A stretch of DNA of 64,000 nucleotides from Dactylonectria macrodidyma (lineage: Eukaryota > Ascomycota > Sordariomycetes > Hypocreales > Nectriaceae): NCBI GenBank assembly GCA_020744425.1, contig JAGMUV010000026.1, positions 682,001 to 746,000 of the forward strand, read 5' to 3'. Positions 51,619-63,060 of the stretch are shown here, one piece after another. Each line of letters opens with the position of its first letter. Position 1 is the stretch's first letter. The position numbers were made by a program, and so were the translations under genes. Under the pieces are notes generated by a model, which did not search any database, was not told the DNA's origin, and worked only from the letters and a program-made list of their open reading frames with translations.

Positions 51619-54600
51619 TCACCTTGCGACCCATCCCTCCATCCGAATCACAGCAGTTGCCGTATCCATGAAGCGCTCAAACGCCTTGTTGCAGCTGTTC
51701 TTAGTAAAGGCATCTGCTAGGTTGTCTTCACCGCTGATCCAACGGATCTCAAACAGCTCTCGGCGTTCGTATGACTGCCGAAGTGCCATTATATCGACCA
51801 TCAGCCGTTTCTCTTGCGTTGTTCCGAGCTTTACCAGGCACTCGTATAGTGAGTACGAATCGGTGCATGCAATGGTGGGTACTGCTGGGAGATCCAGGCG
51901 TTCTAGCACTTGATTGATGGTGTTTGTAATAACGTAGGCCATATCTACGCCTGCCACCATGCCATAGACCTCTGAAGCCAAGGAACTACGGGTAATGCGT
52001 TTGCACTTTGTGGAGCTGTAATGCACAAGGTTGCCAGTTAGCGTAAAGGTATCGTCGCTAACTGCTGTTTCGTTGCCTAGGATGATCGCAAATCCAAGCT
52101 GAGATGTCAGGTCAGGGTTATTTGCTAGAGACCCGTCTACGAAGACGAACAGCTTCGCAGTTGACAGGTCGATGGGCAGGTACCGGATGCCGCGGTCTTG
52201 GTGGTCTATTTGCCATTGCAGACGCTGATTCAGCGCCTTCGCCTGCTCGAGAGTTGGCTCTTGGTGCTGCGCTGCAGCAGACAGGTCGTAGCAGGCCTCG
52301 GGTTGGCAGATGGATGCAATGTATGCACCGCGCGCACGCTGTTCGGTGTACTGGGCCTTGATGGAAGCAGCGGTTGATTCAGGGGTGATCTCTAGGAGCT
52401 GCAGCTTTTCGCCTTGCCCCTTTTGCCGTAGTTGTATGATACCGGTTGCTGCACACAGTGTGATGGTCCCGCCGTTGAAGGCAAGCGGTTTGTCCGGTTG
52501 TAGGCGTTCCTTGGGCTTTGCGGTAAAGCTGGCTGCCTGCAAGGCAGTATCTTCATGTCGGTCAAACGCTTCATCTGACACGCCGATGGTGTCGTCCGTT
52601 TGCATGCCAACGATGCCGAAGTGCTGGTTTTCCTTGGTAGTTATAAGCAGGCACGGGTCGTACGTAGATGTTTCCATCTGGAGCTTTTCTCTATGGTGGG
52701 CGTAGTACGTGGCCCACCAGTAAGTGCCTGCCTCGGCGATGCCGTACAGCGGTTTCACCACCTTCATGATGGTGTTGTCCGGGTAGTGGTGCTGTATCTG
52801 TGTCGGCAGCTTGGCGAGGATGGTGCGGTTCAGCGGCATAGCCGCCTGGACATACGCCTGCGTGATGTCTCGTAGCCATAGGTGCTGGCCACGAAGTAGC
52901 AGAGATGGTGCAAGTGCGAGGATCAACCGTTGGCTGGACCGTTGAATTGTAGGTGCTTGCGTTAAAATAGTGCGTTTTCCGTCGTCTGCGAAGCCCTGGA
53001 TGACGAGGCGTGACTTCTCGTAGGGCTGTGAGGTGCCCTTGCCTTTGAGTTCGTTGACGATCCGGGAGCGGAAGATGCGGGTGCCCGAGTGCTGTTTCGG
53101 ATCGAATGGAACGAACTCAAATACGCCTCTGCTGATGAGGGCGTCGATCTCCTTGTACGTGGATGCTACAAACGGCTCTCCAGGAGCTGTTATAATGCCT
53201 TCAGCACGCAATATAGCAACCAAGGCCTGATCGTCCTGTTCCTTCGACGATAGGTACGCTACCGTACACACGATGGGCAAGCTGACGTCCGTTTCGCTGA
53301 TGTATACGGAGTGCTGTTGTGGCGGTTCGTCCTGTTCCACGGGGGCAAGTGGGTGTTTTCTGGGACGCCCGCGTCTCCGTCTTTGGGGAATTGGGTCTTG
53401 TGAGGTCGCCTGCTGCGGGAGATGTGACTTCCCGGGTCGACCTGGGCCACGTCTGGGCTGGGCTTGGGCTTGGGGGGGGGGTATCGGGCGTAGTAGAAAC
53501 GATGATCTCGTCGTGGATAGTGTTATTTTCGGCTGCTATTACTGCTGACGTAGGTGATGTAGTAAGCACTTGGTCTTCGGGATCATCGTGCCATGGCTTG
53601 ACGGCAGTAGAGCGGAAGTCTCGTGGGCCGTGTGGCAGTTGCAGAGTGCAAGTCTGGCCAGCAGTTGCAATCAGGGTAAATGGGCCTTGCCATCCCTTGT
53701 TCTCGCGCCACACGCGGACCTGTGATTGCAGTGGTAGGCTGATCGTAGGGACCATGTCAGGCCCGTTGCGGGCGGCCAGCGCTTCCTGGACCTTGCGTTT
53801 GGCTTGTAGGTGCTGCAGTTCCTTCATTGCTTTGTGAATTGCTGCAGCCCTCCGCACGTTAGATGGTGAGGGTGGTGAATCCTCGGTTATCCGTGGGTAG
53901 GAGCCAAAAACCAACAGTGTAGGCACAAGGCCGTTAGGGCCAGCAGTGTCATTGATAGCTTTGACGGCCATCTGGAGGGCGCTCTCTGGTAACACGGTAT
54001 TGTCTGCTGATCTGATGATATAGTAGGCTCGCCGTAGTGCAGGGTGGGCTCGTTCGATCTTGCCAATGCTGTTATGTGCCTCAATAGGCACTTCCTTGAC
54101 GCTGATTCCTGCAGCTCTTGCTGCCGCCTTGAATTCTGCGGCGTGGAAGTTGGTGCCGGCGTCGCAAACGATCCAGTCAGGGGGTCCTTGGTAAACGTCT
54201 ATCCAGCATAGGCGCAGTGCGTCCCACGTGTCTTGTGCTGATAGACTGCGGAGGAAACGGGCTGCCGTAAAGGATGTAGCTGTATCCACGACATGTAACA
54301 CTTTGCCGTCGTCTAGGGTGACGACGTCAACCACAATCTCGTAGTTGAACTCGTAGTCGTCGCGCAATGTGAATTTGAAGCGGTTAGGCGGTGTCCCGTG
54401 TAGCTGACATTGGCTGCAGATGTCCGTGAGGGCTCTAATAGCGTTGATTTCCACGTCGTGGCCTGCTTTATATAGCAGGTCATATAGGCGTTGCACGGAT
54501 GGATGGCCACATCGGCGGTGTACTCGACGTAGCTCGGCCTCTGTCAGGTGGTTGAACGCCAGTGGTATCTCTGGCTGTAATAGCATCCATGGGTGGCCCC

Positions 54601-56797
54601 ATTTGCGGATGACTGGTACAGTAAGTGCCCCTTTTCGAAGGACATTGGCCAGGTTATCAAATGTGATGCCCATGCGGTCCATGTCTGCTAAGCAGAGCAG
54701 AAACGGCGTATCTGCTGGCACCACGTGAAACACCATCTGACCAAGCGGTGTAGGCACGTCGATCGTGCCTGTGGAGTAGGTAGGGGGCCCGGCTCCGAAG
54801 GTGATCTTGGAGCCTGCTGCTGTCTGGTTCAATGCTAGGCTTGGGAGCTGTTTTTGCAGTGCTATGAACTGCTGGTTGCCAGCAGTAGAAAGACCGGAAG
54901 CTCCTGTGTCTGGCAATATCCCCTGAAAAATGTCTCTGTACCGGGCCTGCAGTGTAAATGCATATGCGGATTCCGTCGTATATGTGGGAGCAGTCGGGAG
55001 ACGGCCTGTGAAGGCGTGGTACATTGCCTGATTAGCTAGTTGGTTAGCGAGGGCGGGGCCATCAATCGTCGTTGTCGATGTGAAGTAGCTGGTGAAGAAC
55101 TGTTGGGAGTCTTCCCACGCAGCATCCTCTTCGCTGCTAGGCTCGTTGTTCCTGCTGTCTGCGAGTTCCTGGAAGTACTGCTGTACGAGATCAGGGCTGC
55201 CGCTGCGTGACAGCGTTACAGTTGGTTCAGGGCCTTCGTGCCACGTTAAAAACGCCTTGTAGGAGGATTGCGAAGTGCTGGTGGCTGCCCTGTTGGTCCT
55301 GAATTTCCGGTAGGCCTGTGTTCGTTCGTCTGCTGTATGCCTTGTGGACCAGCAGTCGGGCTTGTTGCAGACGTAACACTTCTTGCTCTGGGAGCTGGGA
55401 TTAGAGTCGCGGTTGCCGTACTTCGTATCTCTCCCTTGGCCACGGAACGTTCGGTCCGTCCAGTACTGTACTGGGTTGCTGGTGGGTTCTTGAGGGAGCG
55501 TTGCAGCGGTATGGAAATGCTGCGTTGACGCTGCTAGCTTAATAGAACCGCGGATCTGTTGGATAACGCCCTCGCAATCTACTGCAGGTCGGTATAGCGC
55601 GTTGGCGCACTCGGGTTGGCCGTAGCAGGCGTTGATGATTTGCTCCTTGAGAGCAATTCTGCTGCCACTGACCGTAGGTAGTGCGCTGTGGAGTAATGTT
55701 ATCCTTTCCAGTAGTAACTCGAAGACTTCGCTCTTTGACTTTGCTGGGTGCTCGGTTATCATCTTCGCAAGTGTAATAGACCGCCACTCTGACAGGTACG
55801 TCTGCTGCATCTCTTCGGGCTCGAAGTGCTGTAACGTCTGTTGTACCATGTGTGTGAACTGCATTACTGGGCGGGTCCGGGCGAGGTTCGAGAAGTAAAA
55901 GCGTAATGCCCGTCCCTTCAGCATCAGGGAGAATACATGTGAAAATTGCGTCTGCGGAATTGAAACTTTACCGCAGAAGTCCCGGAAAATCAGCAGCTTG
56001 TTCTCTAACACGTCATATATGTCGCCACCGTATTTGTTGTCGTCGGTGTACATCTTAGAGAGGTCTGTCACCTGCCGTGAGGTAGGGACATCTGGCTCCG
56101 TGGGTGTGTCAGTTGCTGTTAACGGTGCTGTATGTCGTGGGGTGTCATACTGCAGCAGCTGCTGCTGCTGGTGATGTATAGCTGGGGCTGGAGGTGGAGT
56201 GGTATTCTCGGGGCTTGGCAACTGCAGTTGCAGTGGCCGTACTGGGGCTGTGACTGCTGCCTTCGCAAGGACTGCTGGGTCCTCCTTGAGGTGTTCCCTG
56301 AATCTGGGGATCTTGTCGAGGTTGTTGAGGAACCTGGGGTATTTGCTAGCAGTTTGTTCGATCTCTAGGTCTGTCCATACGTGGTACTGCTGTAAAGCGG
56401 TTGCCACGTTGATGGCGTGGGCCTGGCGGTTGGTGCCCATCCATATACCTTGTTCTAGCATGAACGACCTTAGTATCTTGCAGGCTTTCTTGTTGACCCG
56501 GAAGTGCTGTTCTTCAAACTCTTCGAAGTCATCATAGGCTCGGGCCCATAGGTAACGGCCGTACAAGCCCTGGCGCTTATAGGCTGTTACATTGAAGAGA
56601 ATGAAGGAGCCGATGTGCTGTTCCGAAGGTGGGTTACTTTCATCGTCCAGATCTAGCAGGTTGAGTTTGCCCCAAAGTGCTGGATCAATGAAGTCCTGGT
56701 ATTCCTCGGGAATAGGCGTTCCCCTTGACGTCCCCTTGAGGGTATCGCCACTGCTGTTGTCGCTGCTCTGGGAGCTGTCTGGCGTCTCTGATGTCAT
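51619..56797 (-). pseudogene. Copia gag-pol, one frameshift in a 10-base C run
   Basis: First frame 56797-53201 (1198 residues): gag (MTSETPDSS...), zinc knuckle CYVCNKPDCWSTRH, protease LPDTGASG, GAG-pre-integrase HRRCGHPSVQRLY, and integrase (VVDVVTLDDG, CDAGTNFHA, HNSIGKIERAH; D-D-E). Second frame 53340-51619 (573 residues): RT with the catalytic box VGMQTDDTIG and RNase H (VFVDGSLANNP, LASEVYG, ACTDSYSLYECL). The frame of the second part is already open upstream of its first Met, where it encodes two basic GRP motifs (RRGPGRPGK and RRRRGRPRK) typical of the integrase-RT linker, so the switch lies at or near the C10 run, 53472-53481. One base less there would give a single frame. Confidence 0.9.
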
Positions 56798-57270
56798 CTT
56801 AGGTATTGCTTGCTAGCGTACCTTATGAAACCTTATGAAACTGATGATGTGATGGTGTGGCTGGCTAGCCCTGATCGGGCTAATGCTGCCCCTTATTGCT
56901 TTGTTGTCAGGGTCTCCGGGATTCCCACGTCCTTGGGTGACGATGGTACTCCGTAGTCTTGTCGATTGTGATCGGGTGGCTGCTGTTGCTGTGGTTATAT
57001 AACCGTTGAAGCAGCTGTTGTCATGCGTGATGGACGCGCCTAGCTGGGCCTTGGAAGGGGAGCTAGGATGAGGGTGCCGGTGATCTAGCTGGGCCAGTGA
57101 CGGGGAGCTAGATGAACCGGTTTCCTGGTAGCACAGTAGCTACGATAGTGAGGGGCTGTTGGCGCGTAATGGGCCGAAGCCAGCTATATCGTAACTGCTG
57201 TCTCTTCTGATGAACCTTGCTGATCTGCGGTATTCTGAGTGGTGGACCTGGTAGGTTAACCACTGATCAG

Positions 57271-57531
57271 TGTTGGATAACTCAGGTATCCTGCTGTTAT
57301 AGCAATTGCTCTTTCGGGCGGGTGAGACGTCAAAACCGTGATGGTTAACTTGGTGTTTTACTTGATGTCTAAAGAACAGAATCTAGGCTAGGTAATAGGG
57401 CCACGAAGTGGCCCTATATCTAGCAGGGAGGCACCTGCACGTGCCCTTACAGCTGTTACTAGCTGTGGTCTACACACGTGGGTGCCTACGATCCTGGCGC
57501 TAGCCCTGGCAGTGTTAGTGATATTCCAACA
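57271..57531 (-). repeat. Copia LTR (5' LTR in element orientation)
   Basis: 261 bp; followed inward on the minus strand by CTGATCAGTGGTTAACC, the likely primer-binding site region. Confidence 0.95.
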
Positions 57532-57581
57532 GTAACATTTTGCCAAGTCTAGCCCGCGAAAAGGACTAGTCGTAGGCTTTC

Positions 57582-58130
57582 CTAATGTGGGGTTGTTGGA
57601 GGGTCCATTATGTGGATGTAATGGAATGCCATGAGCCATATCGTGCCGGGAACCGTGATGTTCATATTACGATATGAATTAGCAAGGGTTTGAAGTCGAT
57701 TATAAGTCCGCATAGGAGATGTATCTGGAAGACGGCGCTGTTGCCGTTGATGAAGAACGTCATTGAGATACCCAATATGCCACTCTCCCCTGACCTGATA
57801 TCCAAATGGCAGCACCTCTACGGTAACAGGCTGCCCTTGAGGAGGATATTGAATGGTTTGAGCTCTTGCGAGCGCCTGGGGGTCCGCATAGAGCATCGTG
57901 GGGGAGATTGGATCTGTTGGCAGGGTAGTAACGGACCTCCAAACTTCAACAGGGAACGGAATCGTTGATGCGTGAGGAAGGCGGGCTGGGGGCTGTGCTT
58001 GTTGGTTATTGGCAATGGGCCGTAGAAGAAACTGGTTGTTACTGTTTATTATTAAAGGCCCTGCTGGTGTTGCTGTATTATCCACAAAGATGGGGATATC
58101 TTGAGACTTGAGGGTTTTGACGCTGGCTTT
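57582..58130 (-). CDS. Hypothetical exon, unknown protein
   Basis: An open frame of about 180 residues: KSQDIPIFVDNTATPAG, LIINSNNQFLLRPIAN, IPFPVEVWRSVTTLP and YNRLQTLANSYRNMN, ending PTTPH at 57582. No ATG opens it; a splice acceptor (CCGCAG) near 58130 suggests a downstream exon of a longer gene whose first exon I could not place. The Copia insertion begins 46 bp after the stop, probably in the 3' UTR. Family unknown. Confidence 0.35.
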   Translation of the reverse strand, partial: KASVKTLKSQDIPIFVDNTATPAGPLIINSNNQFLLRPIANNQQAQPPARLPHASTIPFPVEVWRSVTTLPTDPISPTMLYADPQALARAQTIQYPPQGQPVTVEVLPFGYQVRGEWHIGYLNDVLHQRQQRRLPDTSPMRTYNRLQTLANSYRNMNITVPGTIWLMAFHYIHIMDPPTTPH

Positions 58131-58645
58131 GGCTGCGGTTATACATTTTCACGATGATGTTTAATGTAGGAATAGAGAGCTTGTCAGACAATTGGCTCCA
58201 CAGGGATCATTGATGGCACCAGTCAATTGATGAGAATTATCTAAAGAACAATTGTACTTTACAAAAGAGAATGACGTTGCAGTCTTATATAGAAGACAAA
58301 ATCCGTGTGGAACGGAAATTGCAAGTGGAGTACCGCAGAGAAGTCCGGTAAGCTATGCCGTGTGTGCGACATGCTGATATGCGACAGAGCTTCTTCCGAG
58401 AGAAAGAACTATTTATATATTACACGCGTTGAAGTGATTCACTTGCATCGTGATAGCTGTGGTGTTATTCACAGCCTTGGGCATACTGGTACGCTGCCAA
58501 AAGATGATATATCATACATTGAATAGCTACACATATAGCACATCATCCTCTCTCTTCAATTATGTGATCAAATGCTGTTTCTGTTGATAGAAGAGAGATA
58601 TCTCTTGCACACACACGAATGCCTCTTACATAACGGATCTTATTC

Positions 58646-58699
58646 GCACCACCGGCGGTGCCGGAAGTCACGTGATATTAATCGCACCACCGGTGGTGC
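58646..58699. repeat. Two palindromes GCACCACCGGYGGTGC
   Basis: 58646-58661 (one mismatch to a perfect palindrome) and 58684-58699 (perfect), 38 bp apart, 127-180 bp upstream of b2. Possible protein-binding sites or subterminal repeats of the element. Confidence 0.7.
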
Positions 58700-58762
58700 C
58701 GGTATGAGGTCCCGTTACCGAGGCAGGAACCCCATAAGCCTTCCAGACCCGATACATCCACG

Positions 58763-58774
58763 TACGCGCCCGTA
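58763..58774. promoter_or_regulatory. TACGN4CGTA motif upstream of b2
   Basis: TACGCGCCCGTA, 52 bp before the b2 ATG. First of seven TACG-N4-CGTA inverted repeats in the non-coding parts of this element. Confidence 0.5.
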
Positions 58775-58825
58775 CGTAAGCAGACTCGACACACTTCGGC
58801 TTCGTACGATCGCGGATTGCCCATC

Positions 58826-59652
58826 ATGGCCGGCGCTCGCAAGAAGGGTGACAAGGACAAGGAGGCGGAGAAGGAGAGAGCGAGACTCGAAAAGGAAACG
58901 GGCAAGCAGGACAAACTGCTTCATAAGGTTGCTATCGACCTCCTACTTGAGGATTTTGGAGAGGAAAAATTCAGCAAGCTGCCTAAGGAAGTGCTGGAGA
59001 TTGACACTCGTACTTTCACGTACAAGGGCGAACAGCCCACTGAGAACCCGGATCTCACCGTTTGGGCTCTGATGAATGCTCTGAAGGGTAGCAGCAAGAA
59101 GGGTTTTGCTGCCATTGACTCCACCAAGGTTTGTACCTGCAGATCAGCGTACTAGTTCATACTAACTCGTATCAGGAGGTACGTCTGCTTGAGCTCAACC
59201 TCAAGACTGACAGCAAGTCTATGAAGAAGACCGCCCCCGTCCTCAACTTTCGCGGCAGTCAGAATTGTGATACTATGCTCCGCCACCTGTACGGTGACGA
59301 ACGTGAGGATACAGAGCGCTGCAACAAGTGCTCGGGCCAAAACGGCGCCTTCAACAAGTGTATTGTCTCTGACACTCACCCGCATGCTTGTGCCAATTGC
59401 GACTGGAACCGTTCTAGCCAGGCGTGTTCTCTCGGTAAGTACTTACACTTACGCACCTATATACGGTACTAATTAGTAGTAGGCAAGCAAAGCACTAAGC
59501 GCAAGGCCGATGACTTCGACTCCGATAGTGACAGTACGGACCCGATGGAGGACTTCGACCGCAAGACGCTCTTGAAGATATCTAAGTTCTTCAAGGATGC
59601 TGCTGACAAGAAGAAGAGAAAGAAGGGGGCCACCCCTTCGAAGAAAGACTAA
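58826..59652 (+). CDS. b2: small cysteine-rich (DUF3716-like) protein (three-gene element)
   Basis: Three exons, 58826-59128, 59176-59434 and 59483-59652, with 47- and 48-bp introns in phase, give 243 residues. Lys/Glu-rich start (ARKKGDKDKEAEKERARLEK), a middle with FGEEKFSKLPKEVLEI and GEQPTENPDLTVWALMNAL, then the cysteine cluster ERCNKCSG, FNKCIVS and HACANCDWNRSSQACS (C-x2-C...C...C-x2-C...C), the order seen in b1 at 12527. Tail with acidic (DDFDSDSDSTDPMED) then basic (KKKRKKGATPSKKD) runs, a likely nuclear localisation signal. Role inferred as for b1. TACGN4CGTA motifs lie before and after the gene. Confidence 0.78.
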
Positions 59653-59676
59653 GGTATATCACCCTTTACGTGAGAA

Positions 59677-59970
59677 TACGAGCTCGTACTGACCCTATTC
59701 CTAGTCTACTTAGTCATCTTTTATCGCCCCCGTTCTGAGAATCTGAGGCAAAATTTCTTTTTGTAATCTAAACGAAAACGCGAACGAAACTTTCGCATAC
59801 GACTGCATGCGATGGACCACCAGTAGCTTTGCCCCTGAATTGCCTAATCAGGCTCTAGCCTGAAAATTAAGATTACGCTCTCGTACGGCCACGTACGCGG
59901 CCATATGAACAAGATTTCCAGCAGCTATGAATCCAAAGCTTGAATTTTCGATTTTTAGTACGAGCCCGTA
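59677..59970. promoter_or_regulatory. Three TACGN4CGTA motifs between b2 and a2
   Basis: TACGAGCTCGTA (59677-59688), TACGGCCACGTA (59884-59895) and TACGAGCCCGTA (59959-59970); a near match TACGAGCCCGCA is at 59989-60000. All lie in the 358-bp gap between the b2 stop and the a2 start. Confidence 0.55.
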
Positions 59971-60010
59971 CTTCTCGTTACGGCCTCATACGAGCCCGCA
60001 AGTCACCGCA

Positions 60011-61634
60011 ATGGGCCGCCCTTCGATTGACTTATCTTCATTTCGCATGCAAATTCAACAATGGAAGAATGATGACCATCTCACATACGATCAAATCGTC
60101 ACGCGCCTTAATGAGCATTTCCACGTCATAGTGGGACGTACGACCGTGTATCGCAGCCTCAAAAGTTGGAATATCTCGATCAAACAATACACCAAAGACT
60201 CAGAACACCTTCGTCAGCACATTAAAGACTTATTCTTTAATAAGGTTTTGAACGATCACTTTATGCTTCTGAAGCTCCATTCTGACGGTTTTATTATCAC
60301 GAAGACTGGACTTGAACGCATACGCCGGGACCTTGGGCTCTGGCGCCGTCAAGACCCCGAGCAGATATCAGAAAGCCTACGCGAATTGCGCCGTTTCTTT
60401 GAAAACGAGTCCGAACAGAGCACTAAGCTTAAAGACTTTGGCCGTACATATCTCTACGCAAAGGTCCGTCGAGCTGGACTCGTACTCAGTCGCCGGGCGC
60501 TGTACGAAGGCTTTCGCGAGTTTTATCCCGGAAGTATTACCGAACGTTGGAATACAATGCGATATCGCCGAGGTGGATGGACAGCCCCTGGCCCTGACTT
60601 CATGTGGTCTCTTGATGCCTATGATAAATTGAAGGCTTGGGGCTTTGAGATTTACGCTTCAATTGACGTATACTCACGGTTTATTACGTGGTTTTATATT
60701 GGCATATCAGCCAATACGTCGCGGAGTGTTGTTGCGCAATACCTTCACGTACTTTCAGAACGCCAAACAATGCCCAATATCATCCGTTCAGACCGCGGCC
60801 GAGAGACAATTCTAATGGCTGGAGCACATTTCTACCTTTCGAAAGAACGCGTGCGTGTACGGGATAGTATTCGGCAAGACGTGCGCTTCCAAGACTGTTG
60901 GGCCTACGGCAAGAGCACGAATAATCAGAAGATTGAAAGCTGGTGGCTTCGGCTAAGTCGAGGCAGGGCTAAGTTCTGGCGGGTAAGTATAGACTGATAT
61001 CTTTATTTATGATAGCGTATTGATGTGTTCTTAGGAGTATTTCTCTGAAATCACGGGACTTTCATATTTCTCCGATGACTCCGTACCCGACCGTATTGCG
61101 ATGCTTTATATCTTTATGCCAATTTTGAGAGAGGAATTCGCCGACTTCGTACACATGTGGAATGTGCATTACATTCGTAAACAGCGCAATAGGCCACATG
61201 TTGTTCCCGGGCAACCATGGAACCTTTACTTTCAGCCCGTGGCCCGACAAGTCAGAAGCTGGGCAGAGGTTATCCCTCAGGGACGACTAGATACGCTTCA
61301 GAATATCTTCGCAGAAGACCATATTGACCTTGACGCTTACTTACCTGAGCATACGATAGCTATTTGCGATCGTATACTCCAAGGCCGCCAAGACCACCCG
61401 CAAGATCCAGTAGAACGGCCACATCTTTCTACATATCTCTTCTTACGGCAGCATTTGCAGCAGGATATTATCAATCAAGAATTACCAGCTCTAGAACTAC
61501 TATCAACACCTAGGGGTGGACTTGACCGCGTACGAGATCATTTGGCAGCGAATGATATTGATGCCACTACGCTTGATAGGCTCGAAAATGAGATCGGAGA
61601 GGAGGTTGATGATGTTGACGAGCAGGAGGACTAG
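60011..61634 (+). CDS. a2: integrase-like DDE transposase (three-gene element)
   Basis: Exons 60011-60982 and 61035-61634 (52-bp intron GTAAGT...TTCTTAG) encode 523 residues. N-terminal HTH-like region (LTYDQIVTRLNEHFH, VGRTTVYRSLKSWN); catalytic core with SLDAYDKLKAWGFEIYASID (first Asp), RSDRGRETI (second Asp) and NNQKIESWW (Glu); then NRPHVVPGQPW, a segment TPRGGLDRVRDHL and an acidic end (EEVDDVDEQED). The same landmarks occur in a1 (GHDKLRAYGFEIYAAID, ADRGSE, KIESWW, NRPHVVHGQPW, acidic tail). The start at 60011 (MGRPS) is chosen because it aligns with MARPP of a1; an in-frame ATG at 59927 would run through a TACGN4CGTA motif. No lesions. Confidence 0.85.
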
Positions 61635-61679
61635 CCATATAACCAAGTACGTACATGATCGAAGCATTTCACACTCAAA

Positions 61680-62816
61680 TTAATCTATATTCTTATTCCT
61701 CCCCCTCCCAGCTCGAAAAGGAAGCTTCTTCTCAGGTGAACACCCCTGTGTTTCTGACTGTTCGATATCGCTCGTAAAAGGATCGCTCAGTGCGGCATCG
61801 TTCGAAGCTGTATCTGTGACTGTAATACACCCCGCGATAACCTCATCCTTGACTTCAGTCTTGATGGGGCTTCGAGCTTCGAGCTTCATTGGTACCAGAG
61901 ATAGCGCTGGTGCTTTGAATTCGTCCTTAATGGTTGATCCGCACCCTGACTTTGCCGTACGTGGAACCTTGGGCTTGACAGGGCTTGGCGTTGACATATC
62001 CGAGTCCATATCAGAAGGCCCGTGATCGATAGCCCTTTTGCGGCCACGTACAGCTCTCAACGGCCTCTGACAGTCGTCATCAGGTCGGGGCACCTCGTTG
62101 AAGAGCCAAAAAGTGAGATTGGCTGTATCACGTTGTTTTGTAACGGTGATATTCCCCTGGCGGAATAGATCTCCTAGCGTAACGGTATTATACGCTCCAC
62201 TAGGGAAGTATACGGGTCCAGAAGTAGCGCCAACTGTTGATACGGAATGAACGACTTGCCACTCTTTCTCCTTGAGGCGTTCATCGCATTGCTCGACGAT
62301 GAATCTGATCATTGAGCTATGGGATGAAAACTTACGCCCTAGTACGACTTCAACAGATCCAGTACGCTTTCCAGCGTGCCGAATTCCCTTGTACACTGGA
62401 ATCGTGATGCCTGGGATGCTCGCATCGATGTAGCCGTCACCAATCCAGAAGATTGCTGATACTTCGACAACGACTGGGTCCTTGTGGATCCGTGTGGCTG
62501 CGATACTGCTCTGCCGGTTCTGTACGGCCATCATAGTCGAAGTCTGATAGGTGTCAGGCATTGGCACTGTTGTAGAAGAAGTAGTGATTATGCCCCGTGA
62601 GGCAGTGTTCTTTGCCGTAGAGGTCCGTTGTGTTGAAGGTGAATCAACAGTGAGGTCGATCGAAACAGGGGCTACATTGTGTGAAGCCGTAGGGAGTCGT
62701 TGAGCGCAATGCGGGCAATAGAGAGCCCCAGGAAACTTCGTACGGATATCCACATGACGAGTACGTTGTCGTGCTGATGGACAATATTCTGTTTGAGGAG
62801 GTGAAGCAGGCTCCAT
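61680..62816 (-). CDS. c2: zinc-motif protein with SUMO-consensus sites (three-gene element)
   Basis: Single exon, 378 residues, convergent with a2 (45 bp between stop codons). The N-terminus has TEYCPSARQ and ALYCPHCAQRLP, matching the Cys block of c1 (HVYCIQAGK and ANYCGRCGLANP). Central domain with VVEVSAIFWIGDG, SVEVVLGRKFSS and WQVVHSVSTVG. C-terminal third contains psi-K-x-E motifs IKDE, MKLE, IKTE and VKDE, then a basic end (RAGRGRNKNID). Start ATG 62816, preceded by the TACGN4CGTA pair at 62862-62883; an upstream in-frame start would lie inside those motifs. Function unknown; inferred accessory factor. Confidence 0.75.
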   Translation of the reverse strand: MEPASPPQTEYCPSARQRTRHVDIRTKFPGALYCPHCAQRLPTASHNVAPVSIDLTVDSPSTQRTSTAKNTASRGIITTSSTTVPMPDTYQTSTMMAVQNRQSSIAATRIHKDPVVVEVSAIFWIGDGYIDASIPGITIPVYKGIRHAGKRTGSVEVVLGRKFSSHSSMIRFIVEQCDERLKEKEWQVVHSVSTVGATSGPVYFPSGAYNTVTLGDLFRQGNITVTKQRDTANLTFWLFNEVPRPDDDCQRPLRAVRGRKRAIDHGPSDMDSDMSTPSPVKPKVPRTAKSGCGSTIKDEFKAPALSLVPMKLEARSPIKTEVKDEVIAGCITVTDTASNDAALSDPFTSDIEQSETQGCSPEKKLPFRAGRGRNKNID

Positions 62817-62861
62817 ATTGAAAGAAGGTAGAAAGTTGATAGAGAGCAGTGAAAGTGTACG

Positions 62862-62883
62862 TACGAGCTCGTACGAATTCGTA
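62862..62883. promoter_or_regulatory. Overlapping TACGN4CGTA motifs upstream of c2
   Basis: TACGAGCTCGTA (62862-62873) and TACGAATTCGTA (62872-62883) share two bases, 46 bp from the c2 ATG. Confidence 0.55.
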
Positions 62884-62985
62884 CGCAATTTTATACCCCT
62901 TTCACCTTATACTAAATTGGCCCGGCAATGGGCAATGGAAGGTCCCTTGTACACCGGTAAAGCAATTTTCTCCTTGAAATTACGA

Positions 62986-62997
62986 TACGGGCTCGTA
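62986..62997. promoter_or_regulatory. TACGN4CGTA motif near right end of copy 2
   Basis: TACGGGCTCGTA, 89 bp from the element terminus. Confidence 0.5.
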
Positions 62998-63060
62998 TGT
63001 GGCTAAACAGAAGGATAAATACACATTGGGGTTAGTCTAGTAATATAAAAAAGAGGGCTG

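Larger units (their letters stand above)
51159..57531 (-). mobile_element. Copia LTR retrotransposon (recent insertion)
   Basis: 6373 bp, flanked by the 5-bp target duplication GTAAC (51154-51158 and 57532-57536). The two 261-bp LTRs read as identical by eye, beginning TGTTGGA and ending TCCAACA. The domain order gag, protease, integrase, RT, RNase H defines Copia. Removing it restores continuity ...GATGCTGTAAC-ATTTTGCC. Confidence 0.95.
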
